DNA from: Brevibacterium sp. 'Marine'
GTDB lineage: Bacteria; Actinomycetota; Actinomycetes; Actinomycetales; Brevibacteriaceae
Direction of reading: 5' to 3'
Length of the DNA: 64,000 nt
Assembly: GCF_012844365.1 (NCBI RefSeq)
Contig: NZ_CP051626.1
Coordinates: 2,728,001 to 2,792,000, forward strand
Each line of letters begins with the position of its first letter. Within the stretch, counting starts at the first letter, position 1. A model generated the notes under the pieces. That model saw only the letters and a list, made by a program, of their open reading frames with translations. It had not been told where the DNA came from and searched no databases. Both the position numbers and the translations under genes were made by a program. Shown here piece after piece: positions 41,719-50,105 of this stretch.

Positions 41719-42489
41719 TCATTCCTCGGCGGCCCGCGGCCGTGCGTATTCGTTCAAGGCCCGGAGTCGGCCGTGTTCGTCGACCGAATACGCGGCTGCG
41801 CCGTCGGATTCCACCATCACCGAGGTGGCTCTGCCGTCAACGTAGACGACCGCGGCATGGTCGTCGATGGCGGTTCCCGGGCCCGGCAGGATGCCGTCGG
41901 CGATCCATTTCCGGAAGGAGGCTTCCCGGCCGGGTTCGCCGTGGAGATGCGGGCAGGCACTCCCCTGCAGAAATCCGAGCCCATCGTCCAGCGGGGCCAG
42001 CGGACCGAACGAGTCCGTCGAGGATGCCTCGAACCAGCAGTTCGCTCCGGCGCTGATGCCGGCGAGGATCGTGCCGCCGGCAGCCGCTTCTCTCATCCGT
42101 TGGTCGACGCCGTGCCGCCGCCAGAGGCTGAGCAGGTTCGCCGTCGAGCCGCCGCCGACGTAGATGAGGTCCATGTCGAGCAGCATCGCCGGATCTTGGT
42201 AGTCCCACGGAGCCTGCCCGAACAGGGAGAGGACATGGGTCTGGGCTCGTCCTCCGAAAGCCGCTTCGAACCTGTCGATGTAATCGCGGCTGTCGCCGGA
42301 TGCCGTCGGGACGAAGCAGACATTTGGGAGATCGGATGCGGTGCTTCGCCGACTCGCCATCTGCAGAAGTTCGTCATCAATGGCCGATTCCCCGGTCTCG
42401 GACATCGAGAACCCACCGCCGCCGAGGGCGACGATCGTGCCGCGGAACGGTTCGACCGCCGCGGCGATCGGGCCGGGGCCCGCCGTCAC
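41719..42489 (-). CDS. Peptidase S51 (dipeptidase E-like)
   Basis: A 256-residue S51-type serine peptidase with a class-I glutamine amidotransferase-like fold. VALGGGGFSMSE, DLIYVGGGSTANLL and the nucleophile motif AGISAGANCW are present; HLHGEPGREASFRKW carries the probable catalytic His. Family members cleave Asp-X dipeptides or cyanophycin-type products. The start is GTG 42489, which overlaps the lplA stop (GTGA); GTG 42507 would be six codons longer. It follows lplA directly. Confidence 0.85.
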   Translation of the reverse strand: MTAGPGPIAAAVEPFRGTIVALGGGGFSMSETGESAIDDELLQMASRRSTASDLPNVCFVPTASGDSRDYIDRFEAAFGGRAQTHVLSLFGQAPWDYQDPAMLLDMDLIYVGGGSTANLLSLWRRHGVDQRMREAAAGGTILAGISAGANCWFEASSTDSFGPLAPLDDGLGFLQGSACPHLHGEPGREASFRKWIADGILPGPGTAIDDHAAVVYVDGRATSVMVESDGAAAYSVDEHGRLRALNEYARPRAAEE

Positions 42490-43565
42490 GGCACCCGGTG
42501 CGTCCACTTCTCGGTCCCGAACTTCTCATCGACGAGTTCCTGGGCCCGCTTGAGCTCCTCCTCGGTGTAGGTACCGTAGGTGGCCCCATAGCGGGTGGCG
42601 AAGGTGTCGGCCATGACATCGATGATGTCCTTGCGTGCCTCACCGGTCTGACTCCGCAGCGGATCGACGCGCTTCTTCGCACTCGCCACTCCCTTGTCGG
42701 AGATCTTCGCTTCGCCGATGCGCAGCACCTCGACCATTTTGTCCGCATCGATGTCATAGCTCATCGTCGCGTGGTGGAGCAGTGTGCCGTCGCGATTGCG
42801 CTTCTGTGCGGCACCGCCGATCTTGCCTCCGGTCGAGGAGATGTCGTTGATCGGCTTGTAGAACGCCTCCACTCCGAGAGTCTTCAGCGCCGCGAGCACC
42901 CACTGGTCGAGGAACACATACGACTCCTCGTAGTCGAGACCGGCGACGAGGGCAGGCGGGACGAACATCGAATAGGTGATGCAGTTGCCGCCTTCCATGA
43001 ACATTGCTCCGCCCCCGGAGATCCGGCGGACGACCTGCACGTCGTGCCTGTCCACACCTTCGGGGCGCAGTTCGTTGACGTAGGACTGGAAGGCCCCGAT
43101 GACGGTGGCTGTGTCCTCCCATTCCCAGAACCGCAGGGTCGGCTGCCGACGACCTGCCGCGACTTCTTCGAGCAGCACCTGGTCGAGCGCCACATTGAGC
43201 TGAGTGGGCAGCACCTCTCCGCGGATGACCTGCCAGTCGAAGTCGGTGAAGTTCGCGGCCGAGCCGAGGGCGCGACGGACGACCGTGGCGATATCGGCGG
43301 TGGAGAAGCCGTGCATCGCCAGATCCGCTCCGTATCCGGCCAGAGCCTCGTCGAGGCGGCCGCGCAGCGCCGCATTGTCGGCGGTGACGCTGGCGCCGAC
43401 GAGGGCCGGGGCAAGGTCGAAATAGGCTTCCTCGGGTTCGAGGAAGAAGTCACCGGAGATCTTCACCTCGGTGATGGTCTTACCGTCGGTGGTGACATCG
43501 GCGACGACGAGTTTGCCGCCGATGACCTTGTATTCGCCGTGGAAGTGCTGCGTCTCGTTCGTCAT
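42486..43565 (-). CDS. Lipoate--protein ligase family, with the accessory domain at the N-terminus
   Basis: A 359-residue LplA-type enzyme that would attach lipoate (or a similar cofactor) to dehydrogenase E2 or GcvH domains. The first 105 residues (EYKVIGGKLVVADV, EVKISGDFFLEPEEAYFDL) look like the small accessory domain usually found at the C-terminus. The catalytic domain follows, with VRRISGGGAMFMEGGN and the lysine motif NDISSTGGKIGGAAQK. I prefer ATG 43565; TTG 43574 is possible. The prolyl oligopeptidase gene ends 10 bases upstream. An octanoyltransferase role is less likely. Confidence 0.85.
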   Translation of the reverse strand: MTNETQHFHGEYKVIGGKLVVADVTTDGKTITEVKISGDFFLEPEEAYFDLAPALVGASVTADNAALRGRLDEALAGYGADLAMHGFSTADIATVVRRALGSAANFTDFDWQVIRGEVLPTQLNVALDQVLLEEVAAGRRQPTLRFWEWEDTATVIGAFQSYVNELRPEGVDRHDVQVVRRISGGGAMFMEGGNCITYSMFVPPALVAGLDYEESYVFLDQWVLAALKTLGVEAFYKPINDISSTGGKIGGAAQKRNRDGTLLHHATMSYDIDADKMVEVLRIGEAKISDKGVASAKKRVDPLRSQTGEARKDIIDVMADTFATRYGATYGTYTEEELKRAQELVDEKFGTEKWTHRVP

Positions 43566-43575
43566 ATCTGCCAAC

Positions 43576-45783
43576 CTACTCCCCTGTCAGTGCGTTCCAC
43601 ATGAACCGGTAGCTCAGCGCCCGGGTGAATGCGGTCTGCTCATTGTCCGAAGCCGCAGAATGACCGCCTTCGGTGTCTTCGAAGAACCACACGTTCTCGA
43701 TTCCCTGCGCCTGCATCCGGGCGGCCATCTTCCGCGCCTGCACCGGTCCCACCCGGTCATCCGACGTCGCCGTCCAGAACAGCACCGGCGGATAGTCCTG
43801 TCCGTCCTCGAGGAGGTGGTAGGGCGAGAAGTGTCTGATGAACGCCCAGTCCTCGGCCACATCCGGGTCGCCGTACTCGGCCTTCCATGAATAGCCGGCG
43901 CTGAGCTTCGTGTACCGGGCCATGTCCAGCAGCGGAACTCCGCAGGAGACTGCGCCGAAGAGCTCGGGATACTGGGTGAGCATATTGCCGACCAGCAGAC
44001 CCCCATTGGATCCGCCGGCACAGGCGAGCCTCTTCGGGCTCGTCACTCCGCGGGCGATGAGATCGCGTGCCACGGCCGAATGGTCTTCATAGCAGCGCAT
44101 GCGGTTCTCTCGCATCGCGGAGGTGTGCCACTCAGGCCCGTATTCCCCTCCGCCGCGGATGTTCGCGAGGACATAGACGCCTCGGCGGCCTGTCGGGATG
44201 GCACTTCCGGTGGTGCTGCGGCTGAGCCAGCCGATGCCGACGACGGGTGAGTATCCGGGTGTGCGGCTGACTTCGAATCCGCCGTAGCCGTCGAGCAGTG
44301 TGGGATTGTCGCCGTCGAGCACGAGGTCGTCGGATCCGATCTGGAAGTACGGGATCGTCGTTCCGTCGGCGCTGGTGGCGAAGTGCTGCTCGACGCTGAG
44401 CCCTTCGGCATCGAACATCGCCGGCGCCGATTTGATCACCTCGGCGGTGGACTTCTCGGAGTCCGTTCCCGCAGCTTCGTCAGAGGGGCCCAGAGTTCCG
44501 TACGACAGCGTCGAGGGCGTGAGGAAGCCGGTGCTGACCATCCAGAAGTCGTTGGCGGTGGCCGGATCGTATTTGTCGACCGCGCCGAGTCCGACCATAT
44601 GGTTGGCCGGCACCCCGGGCAGGGTGGACTCGACGAAGTCGTTGTTCAGGTCGAGGACCGTGAGTTTCGACTGCACGTCGGCGAGCAGCTCGAGGACGAG
44701 GTAGTCGCGGGTGAAGGTGAAGGACTGCAGCGAGGTGCGGGCGTCCGGGGTGAAGATCACGCGCGGAGTGATCTCGCCTGCCTTGACCGCATCGATATCG
44801 GCGATGGCCAGGCCGCCGGCGGCCACCTCGGTGGTGGTGGACTTCCACCTCGACTGCGGACGGAAGAGCACGAGGTCGCGGTCGAAGCCGACTTCGACGT
44901 CGGTGGGAACGTCGACTCGGTTGAGCGCGTCGGCCCAAGTCGTCGGTTCGGCTGACAGCGAACCGTCTGCGCCGGTGATGTCGGCGAGGTCGAGGAAGCT
45001 CATCGTCGAGTTGAAGAAGTCGATGGCGTCGATGATGACGGCGCGGTCGGTGGCCCCGGTGTCGGGGCGGATGTCGCTGCCGACGAAGATCGCCACATGA
45101 TCACGTGGGACTTCGGCGACGATCGGGGCCTCGTCGATGTTCTGACCGCGGCGGAGCGCTCTGGCTTGGCGAGGATACGACGAGGTCGTCAGTGAGTCGG
45201 CGTCGGTCTCGGTGGCGACGAGGACGGTGTCATCGTCGAGCCAGGCCAGTCGTGTCTTGGCGGCGGGGATGTCGAAGCCGCCGTCGACGAAGGTGCGGTC
45301 GTCGAGGTCGAATTCGCGGACTCGGTGGGAGTCGCCTCCGTCCGGGGACAAGAGGACGAGGGCGCGCCGATTGTCGCTGCGCCGGACCATCGCTCCTGAC
45401 CAGACCCAAGCTGTGTCTTCCTGTGCCGCCAGTTCGTCGAGGTCGAGCAGCACATCCCAGGCGGGTGAGTCCGTGCGGTAGCTCTCCCATGTGGTGCGTC
45501 GCCACAGACCTTTCGGGTTGGTCTTATCGCGCCAGAAGTTGAAGAAGTGGTCGCCGCGTTTGGTGACCATCGGAATGCGATCATCGGAGTCCAGCGCGGT
45601 GCGCAGTTCGCCGGAGATGGTGTCGAAGAGATCGTCGTGGAATCGGTCAAGGGTCTTCGTGTTCTGGTTCTTCACCCAGGCGATCTGCTGCTCGCCGGAG
45701 ATGTCTTCGAGCCAGAGGTTTTCGTCGTCGGGCAGTTCGGCACTCGTCGTCGGGGCCGCTGTCGGTGAGTCTTCTTCGCGCAT
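43576..45783 (-). CDS. Prolyl oligopeptidase family (S9A) serine peptidase
   Basis: A 735-residue peptidase with an N-terminal beta-propeller and a C-terminal alpha/beta-hydrolase. The start (PDDENLWLEDISGEQQIAWV) is typical of S9A, and the propeller spans about 60-430. The catalytic triad is visible: Ser in GGSNGGLLVG, Asp in SDDRVGP and His in EGGHSA. It cleaves peptides after proline in the cytosol; no signal peptide is seen. The ATG 45783 has TAGGAT 6 bases upstream, a likely leaderless promoter. LplA follows after 10 bases. Confidence 0.93.
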   Translation of the reverse strand: MREEDSPTAAPTTSAELPDDENLWLEDISGEQQIAWVKNQNTKTLDRFHDDLFDTISGELRTALDSDDRIPMVTKRGDHFFNFWRDKTNPKGLWRRTTWESYRTDSPAWDVLLDLDELAAQEDTAWVWSGAMVRRSDNRRALVLLSPDGGDSHRVREFDLDDRTFVDGGFDIPAAKTRLAWLDDDTVLVATETDADSLTTSSYPRQARALRRGQNIDEAPIVAEVPRDHVAIFVGSDIRPDTGATDRAVIIDAIDFFNSTMSFLDLADITGADGSLSAEPTTWADALNRVDVPTDVEVGFDRDLVLFRPQSRWKSTTTEVAAGGLAIADIDAVKAGEITPRVIFTPDARTSLQSFTFTRDYLVLELLADVQSKLTVLDLNNDFVESTLPGVPANHMVGLGAVDKYDPATANDFWMVSTGFLTPSTLSYGTLGPSDEAAGTDSEKSTAEVIKSAPAMFDAEGLSVEQHFATSADGTTIPYFQIGSDDLVLDGDNPTLLDGYGGFEVSRTPGYSPVVGIGWLSRSTTGSAIPTGRRGVYVLANIRGGGEYGPEWHTSAMRENRMRCYEDHSAVARDLIARGVTSPKRLACAGGSNGGLLVGNMLTQYPELFGAVSCGVPLLDMARYTKLSAGYSWKAEYGDPDVAEDWAFIRHFSPYHLLEDGQDYPPVLFWTATSDDRVGPVQARKMAARMQAQGIENVWFFEDTEGGHSAASDNEQTAFTRALSYRFMWNALTGE

Positions 45784-45789
45784 GGTCCC

Positions 45790-45795
45790 ATCCTA
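45790..45795 (-). promoter_or_regulatory. -10 element of a likely leaderless prolyl oligopeptidase promoter
   Basis: TAGGAT on the minus strand ends 6 bases before the ATG at 45783. Confidence 0.45.
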
Positions 45796-45857
45796 GTGAC
45801 CGCTGCTGACACAGCCACGTGGTGCCGCTGACGAGGAATTCTTCTCACGTGCAGTTC

Positions 45858-46520
45858 TCACCGCGGGCTGCGGAACATGACCAGGCCGGGCTGACCGTTG
45901 GGGGCTTCGGGGCCGTGACCGAGTTCTGAGAAGCCGAGTTCTTCGTAGAGGCGGCGTGCCGGACTGTCGATATCGTCGGTCTGCAGCCAGCAGCCGTAGT
46001 GACCGACCTCTCCGATCCAGGTTTGCAGGGTGCGCCGTCCCAGACCTTGATCGCGCCGCTTCGGATCACGGGCGAGCAGGTTGAGTGCGAAGGTCGCTTC
46101 GAGTTCGGTCGAAGCCTCGCCGAGGCGGCTCTGCAGTTCAAATGCCCACGGATACTTCTGCTCCTCCCACCTCCAATGGTGGCCGTAGGCGAATGAGCTC
46201 AGCTGCCCGTCGGGCTGGGTCCGGGTCAACGTCATGAGGACCTGTCCCTTGCGGACGGAGACGTCGTAGACATCGGCGAACAGTGCCGCAAACCTCGGGT
46301 CCTCGTTCAGCGGCGGCTCGGCGGCAGCGGCCCCATAGAGCGCTTCGACCTCGCTGCGGGGTGGCAGGACACCGCGGATTCCCGGCCCCGAGGGCACGCC
46401 CTGCCACAGTGGACCCATCCCCGCCGGCATCCCCCACACGATTTCGACCGCGGGGTCGTCCGCGTGGCCGGACCGCGCGCAATGGCCGGCGGGCGACGGC
46501 TGCCCGGTGAGGTCGTTCAT
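45858..46520 (-). CDS. GNAT-family N-acetyltransferase
   Basis: A 220-residue GNAT. The acetyl-CoA-binding motif is RDQGLGRRTLQTW (about residue 160), and LYEELGFSELGHGPEAPNG ends the fold as in many GNATs. The N-terminal 30 residues contain Pro/Gly/Ala-rich sequence. Substrate unknown. I use ATG 46520; GTG 46529 would add 3 residues. TATAGT lies 7 bases before the ATG, the best leaderless -10 in the window. Confidence 0.85.
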   Translation of the reverse strand: MNDLTGQPSPAGHCARSGHADDPAVEIVWGMPAGMGPLWQGVPSGPGIRGVLPPRSEVEALYGAAAAEPPLNEDPRFAALFADVYDVSVRKGQVLMTLTRTQPDGQLSSFAYGHHWRWEEQKYPWAFELQSRLGEASTELEATFALNLLARDPKRRDQGLGRRTLQTWIGEVGHYGCWLQTDDIDSPARRLYEELGFSELGHGPEAPNGQPGLVMFRSPR

Positions 46521-46527
46521 GACTATC

Positions 46528-46533
46528 ACTATA
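46528..46533 (-). promoter_or_regulatory. -10 element of a leaderless GNAT promoter
   Basis: TATAGT on the minus strand ends 7 bases before the ATG; five of six bases match the TATAAT consensus. A TTCAAC lies 20 bases further upstream as a poor -35. Confidence 0.6.
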
Positions 46534-46598
46534 GTCTCGTCATGGAGCGGGCAGTTGAACTTTCGGTGACCACTTGCCGTCGCCGCGGCAGACTCGGT

Positions 46599-48281
46599 TC
46601 ACAGCCTGCGTCTGTGTTCGACGATTGCGGCGCGGAGAAGTTCTTCGGTTGGGCTCATCGGCCGTTCATCGGCATCGACGATGTCGATTCCGACACTCGA
46701 CCCACCGATATCGATGGTTGTCGGCTGCGAGGTCCGGCGAATGTATCGCCATGGGATCATCACCGAAAATTCGGGATCGGCACTCGGCAGTACGGCGCGG
46801 GCTTCGTCATCCGGCGCTCCGGCACAGTCGCTGTCGCCCGGCGGCGCGGCGCGAGCCCCGTCGCCCGGTGTCGCCGTCCTCTCTGCCGCTGCTTCCCCGG
46901 TATCTCGTCCCGGTTCGGGGCCATGTTGTCGGCCGGGAAGTTGCTGCCGTTCCCGATCATGCTGCTGATCAGGAGGATCCTGTTCGCCGGGGCCATGCCT
47001 CGCACCACGACCTTCGTCCTGACCAGAGGCGCACCCGGGATCGGGACCGCTGAGCGGTTTGGTTCGGGTCCTGTAGTGGTGACCGGTCGGTGTGACGACC
47101 TCGAGGGCCTCGGCTGTCGCCTTATGGCGCCACCCGCTGAGTTCCTTGAGATAGTTGCAGGCGGCGCACAATCCAGAAGAGTTGTCCCAGTCTGTTTCCC
47201 CGCCGGCAGCGGCCGCGTCGACATGATCGGCGTGCTGGATGGGTGCCTCGCACCAGGGCGAACGGCAGACGTCGTCGCGGAAGACGACCATGCGTCGAAG
47301 CAGCCCGGAGAATTCCCTGCGGCGGGAGTCCATCCGCACGAGCTGACCGTCTTCCGGCCGCGTGTACAGCCTGCGGATGAAGGTGGCGGCCTCGTTCTCG
47401 GCAACGACGTTCCTGGCGGCTTGGGCCGGGATCGGGCCGACCCCGGGGAACCATGCCGATTCTTCTCCGGGCCCGAACAGACTGCTGTCCTGCATGATGA
47501 GGTGGACTTCTGTGGGCACGGCCGCAGCGGCAGCCTGCCCTGTCAGTCGCTCGACCAAGAGATCCGCAGCAATCTGATTCTGACCACGGCCGTCGGCTTT
47601 GCCGGTGGCGGTCACGGTCTGAGCCGACTTCTTGAGATTGGCGAATGCGGCAACGGCCTGCGACATCGGCAGCAGAGCGGTCAGATAAGCCATGTTTCCC
47701 GGTGCCGGACGCACGCTGACCGAGCGCTCTCCAACACAGCGTTCGAGGTGGTCGACCGCCGCCTGCTGGTCGAGTTTCTGTGCCAGGGCCCTCACCTCGT
47801 TGCCCAGTCGTCTGACTCCCACCTCGGCCAGGCGTTCGGCCATCCGCTCGTCGAGCTCGTGCTTCTTCTCACGTGGAAGCCAGTCGGACTCCTTTGCGAC
47901 AGTGCGTGCCTTCTCCTCCGAGATGTCTCCGCCCTTCATTGCCGAGTAGACATTGGGCAGATCCAGGAGCAGGGTCCGTGAGAATTTGAGCAACGCGTTG
48001 CCGCGGTGTCGGGAGACCTTTCTGGCCAGGCCGATCTCCGCGCCGACCCCGAGTCCTTGCTTCTTGCTCGGGACACCGTCTTCGGCCTCCCGATTCTTTC
48101 GGTGCATATCGAATGTCAGGGTTTCGCGGGCCTGTGCGGCGGCGCATGCGGAGGTCAGTTCCTCAAGAGCCGTGATGCGATCGATCGCTTCTTCCTCGGT
48201 CGCGGCCGGAGGCATTTCGGACAGGCAGTCGCGCCACCGAAGGATCTCGGTGAGTGCGTCTGGAACCTGCTTTGCCTCCAT
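46599..48281 (-). CDS. DUF222/HNH endonuclease-domain protein
   Basis: A 560-residue protein of the DUF222 plus HNH type (13E12-repeat family of mycobacteria). The first about 300 residues are the DUF222 region (KARTVAKESDWLPREKKHEL, NEVRALAQKLDQQAAVDHLE). The HNH motif follows: CRSPWCEAPIQHADHVDAA, then CAACNYLKELSGW, with Cys pairs and His. The last about 160 residues are hydrophilic, rich in Pro, Gln, Gly, Arg and Asp (GPGEQDPPDQQHDRERQQ), unlike the rest. Such proteins are present in many copies in actinobacteria; the cleavage target is unknown. Start ATG 48281, behind TAGTGT at 7 bases. Confidence 0.88.
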   Translation of the reverse strand: MEAKQVPDALTEILRWRDCLSEMPPAATEEEAIDRITALEELTSACAAAQARETLTFDMHRKNREAEDGVPSKKQGLGVGAEIGLARKVSRHRGNALLKFSRTLLLDLPNVYSAMKGGDISEEKARTVAKESDWLPREKKHELDERMAERLAEVGVRRLGNEVRALAQKLDQQAAVDHLERCVGERSVSVRPAPGNMAYLTALLPMSQAVAAFANLKKSAQTVTATGKADGRGQNQIAADLLVERLTGQAAAAAVPTEVHLIMQDSSLFGPGEESAWFPGVGPIPAQAARNVVAENEAATFIRRLYTRPEDGQLVRMDSRRREFSGLLRRMVVFRDDVCRSPWCEAPIQHADHVDAAAAGGETDWDNSSGLCAACNYLKELSGWRHKATAEALEVVTPTGHHYRTRTKPLSGPDPGCASGQDEGRGARHGPGEQDPPDQQHDRERQQLPGRQHGPEPGRDTGEAAAERTATPGDGARAAPPGDSDCAGAPDDEARAVLPSADPEFSVMIPWRYIRRTSQPTTIDIGGSSVGIDIVDADERPMSPTEELLRAAIVEHRRRL

Positions 48282-48288
48282 GTCCAGA

Positions 48289-48294
48289 ACACTA
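48289..48294 (-). promoter_or_regulatory. -10 element of a likely leaderless HNH-gene promoter
   Basis: TAGTGT on the minus strand ends 7 bases before the ATG at 48281. Confidence 0.45.
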
Positions 48295-48335
48295 CCTGTC
48301 GGCACTGACACGACATTTGCCGAACGCATCTACAC

Positions 48336-48346
48336 TGGTCAGACCA
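48336..48346. promoter_or_regulatory. GntR-type palindrome TGGTCAGACCA
   Basis: This perfect palindrome fits the FCD-GntR consensus TNGTNNNACNA exactly. It lies between the end of the MFS gene and the HNH promoter, about 55 bases upstream of the HNH start. There is no GntR gene nearby. Confidence 0.35.
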
Positions 48347-48350
48347 CTAG

Positions 48351-49841
48351 TCAGCTCAATTCTTCGCCGGTCGTCTCTCGTGCCATGAAGCTCATCAGAA
48401 CCACGGCGACGACGACAAGAGCTCCGGTGAGGACGAACGTCAGGGTCAGGCCCAGCACCGGCCACATGAACGCCCCGAACACGATCGGGGCGATTCCCGT
48501 GGCCAGACGCGACGCCGCAGAAGCCCAGCCGAAACCAGAACCGCGCAGTCGGGTCGGGTAGAGCTCGGAGACATAGGTGTACAGGGTCGGGATCGCGATC
48601 TGAATGACGAAGCCGAAGCCGATGATCACGGCCTTCGCCGTCCAGGTGAGTTCGGCGCCGGAGGCTTCGATGAATACGGCAGATCCGATCAGGAGGATCG
48701 CGGCCACGATCGCCGAGACTCCGAGCACCCATTTGCGACCGAATCGTTCGACGATGAGCGCGGAGACGATCACACCGAGGATGCCGACAGCAGTCATCGA
48801 CCCGGTGACGAGGAACGCCGCCTGATCGGCTAGCCCCTGCTTCTTCAGGATTCCGGGAAGCCATGTCAGTGCCGCGTAGTAGACAAGGAGGACGGAGACG
48901 AAGAGCGACCACGCGACGAGGGTCGTCTTGGCTGAGTGCTGCCACAGCTGCACGAGCTGACCGCTGGCTGCTCGCAGCTGCCCGCTGACCTTGGGTCCCG
49001 CGTCCGAGGTCGGCGTTGTCCGCGCCGCGGCAGGGCTCGCCGTGCTCCGATCCGCGTCGGGCTCAGCATGCGCCGGGGTTGCATCGTCACCGGCCGCCGG
49101 CGTCGCGGCAGCATCGCCGACCGGTTCGTGGGTCCACTCGGTGACGTCGGCGCCCGTGCGCTCGACCAGTCGTCTGATGATCACGTCGGCTTCGACGTAC
49201 CGGCCGACCGATGCGAGATAGAGAGGTGATTCCGGAATCCCGAAACGCACGGCGACGGTGAGCAGGGCGGGAACGATCATGACGAGCATGATCAGCCGCC
49301 AGTCCCCGAAACCGAGCAGATAGGCGGAGACGAACGCGCAGAGCGAGGCGCCGATCGGCCACCAGCCGTCCATTGCGGTGAGCACGCGTCCGCGATGTCG
49401 GCTGGGCGTGAACTCCCCGACCAGGGCGTAGTCGACAGGGATGCATCCGCCCAGACCGAATCCCGCGAGGAAGCGGAAGAGGATGAACCAACCATATGCG
49501 GGGGCGAATGCTCCGGCGACCGTGAAGATCGAGAAGACGAGCAGAGTGAGAGTGAACGCCTTCTTGCGCCCGATGACATCGGCGATGCCGCCCCAGATGA
49601 AGGCACCCAGTGCCATGCCGATGAGGTTCGCGGTCGCAATCCATGCGGCCTGGCCGAGGCTGAGACTCCAATAGTCGCTGAGCAGCGGAATGAGGAATCC
49701 GTTGAGAGCGACGTCCCAGGCGTCGAACATGAAACCGAGCCCGCCGATGATGAAGATGGCACCCTGGGTGCGCCACTTCCATGGCAGGTGGGCGATGACT
49801 TCGGAGGCTGTCGGAACCGACGCCGAGGTGGTCGTGTGCAC
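48351..49841 (-). CDS. MFS transporter, aromatic-acid/sugar type
   Basis: A 496-residue MFS protein with 12 predicted helices. GGIADVIGRKKAFTLTLLVF (about 85-104) and PSRHRGRVLTAMDGWWPIG are typical loop motifs of the sugar/aromatic-acid:proton symporters (AAHS/SP type), as is YVSELYPTRLRGSG. A hydrophilic central loop of about 80 residues (VGDAAATPAAGDDATPAHAE) is longer than usual and Ala/Asp/Thr-rich. Substrate unknown. I chose GTG 49841, which has TACTGT 6 bases upstream; an in-frame ATG 49883 would add 14 residues through that promoter. Confidence 0.87.
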   Translation of the reverse strand: MHTTTSASVPTASEVIAHLPWKWRTQGAIFIIGGLGFMFDAWDVALNGFLIPLLSDYWSLSLGQAAWIATANLIGMALGAFIWGGIADVIGRKKAFTLTLLVFSIFTVAGAFAPAYGWFILFRFLAGFGLGGCIPVDYALVGEFTPSRHRGRVLTAMDGWWPIGASLCAFVSAYLLGFGDWRLIMLVMIVPALLTVAVRFGIPESPLYLASVGRYVEADVIIRRLVERTGADVTEWTHEPVGDAAATPAAGDDATPAHAEPDADRSTASPAAARTTPTSDAGPKVSGQLRAASGQLVQLWQHSAKTTLVAWSLFVSVLLVYYAALTWLPGILKKQGLADQAAFLVTGSMTAVGILGVIVSALIVERFGRKWVLGVSAIVAAILLIGSAVFIEASGAELTWTAKAVIIGFGFVIQIAIPTLYTYVSELYPTRLRGSGFGWASAASRLATGIAPIVFGAFMWPVLGLTLTFVLTGALVVVAVVLMSFMARETTGEELS

Positions 49842-49847
49842 GAGGCC

Positions 49848-49853
49848 ACAGTA
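49848..49853 (-). promoter_or_regulatory. -10 element of a likely leaderless MFS promoter
   Basis: TACTGT on the minus strand ends 6 bases before the GTG at 49841. The same hexamer and spacing occur before the Eis-like gene at 57314. Confidence 0.5.
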
Positions 49854-49928
49854 CCGCAATTTACGCACAACTGAGTAAAACATCCGCGGCGCAGTGGACA
49901 GCGGGTGAGCGACGAGCGGAAAGCAGAA

Positions 49929-49964
49929 GGCGGGCCGCCGCGAATCTCTTCGCAGCGGCCCGCC
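49929..49964 (-). terminator. ilvE terminator hairpin
   Basis: GGCGGGCCGC / GCGGCCCGCC is a perfect 10-bp stem with an inner CGAA/TTCG pair. On the minus strand it is followed by TTCTGCTTTCC. It lies about 140 bases after the ilvE stop, so the ilvE transcript includes the 19-bp repeats. Confidence 0.75.
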
Positions 49965-49985
49965 TCAAGAGCGTGCCCGGCTGAC

Positions 49986-50080
49986 GTCCAGATCAGACAC
50001 CGACGTCCAGATCAGACAATGCTGTCCAAATCAGACACTGCCGTCCAGATCAGACGCTGCCTATCGGATCAGACAACGCC
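49986..50080 (+). repeat. 19-bp tandem repeat, five units, after ilvE
   Basis: Units start at 49986, 50005, 50024, 50043 and 50062, consensus GTCCAGATCAGACAnYGCY. Units 1-4 are nearly the same; unit 5 begins TATCG; a degenerate sixth follows to 50099. An inverted copy GTCTGATC (50100-50107) overlaps the ilvE stop. The 66-codon frame across it is not a gene, since 19 is not a multiple of 3 and no amino-acid repeat results. Function unknown. Confidence 0.9.
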
Positions 50081-50105
50081 TGCCAGACCAGCGAGGTCCG
50101 TCTGA

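Noticed and set aside
46599-48281. HNH/DUF222 gene as a mobile element or homing intron
   Set aside because: No intron, terminal repeats or interrupted host gene are seen, and such genes are ordinary multi-copy residents in actinobacteria.
49986-50099. Possible CRISPR array
   Set aside because: The units are contiguous with no spacers, and no cas genes are present.
49905-50105. A 66-codon frame through the 19-bp repeats
   Set aside because: The repeat length is not a multiple of three, so no repeated peptide results, and it has no convincing start signal.
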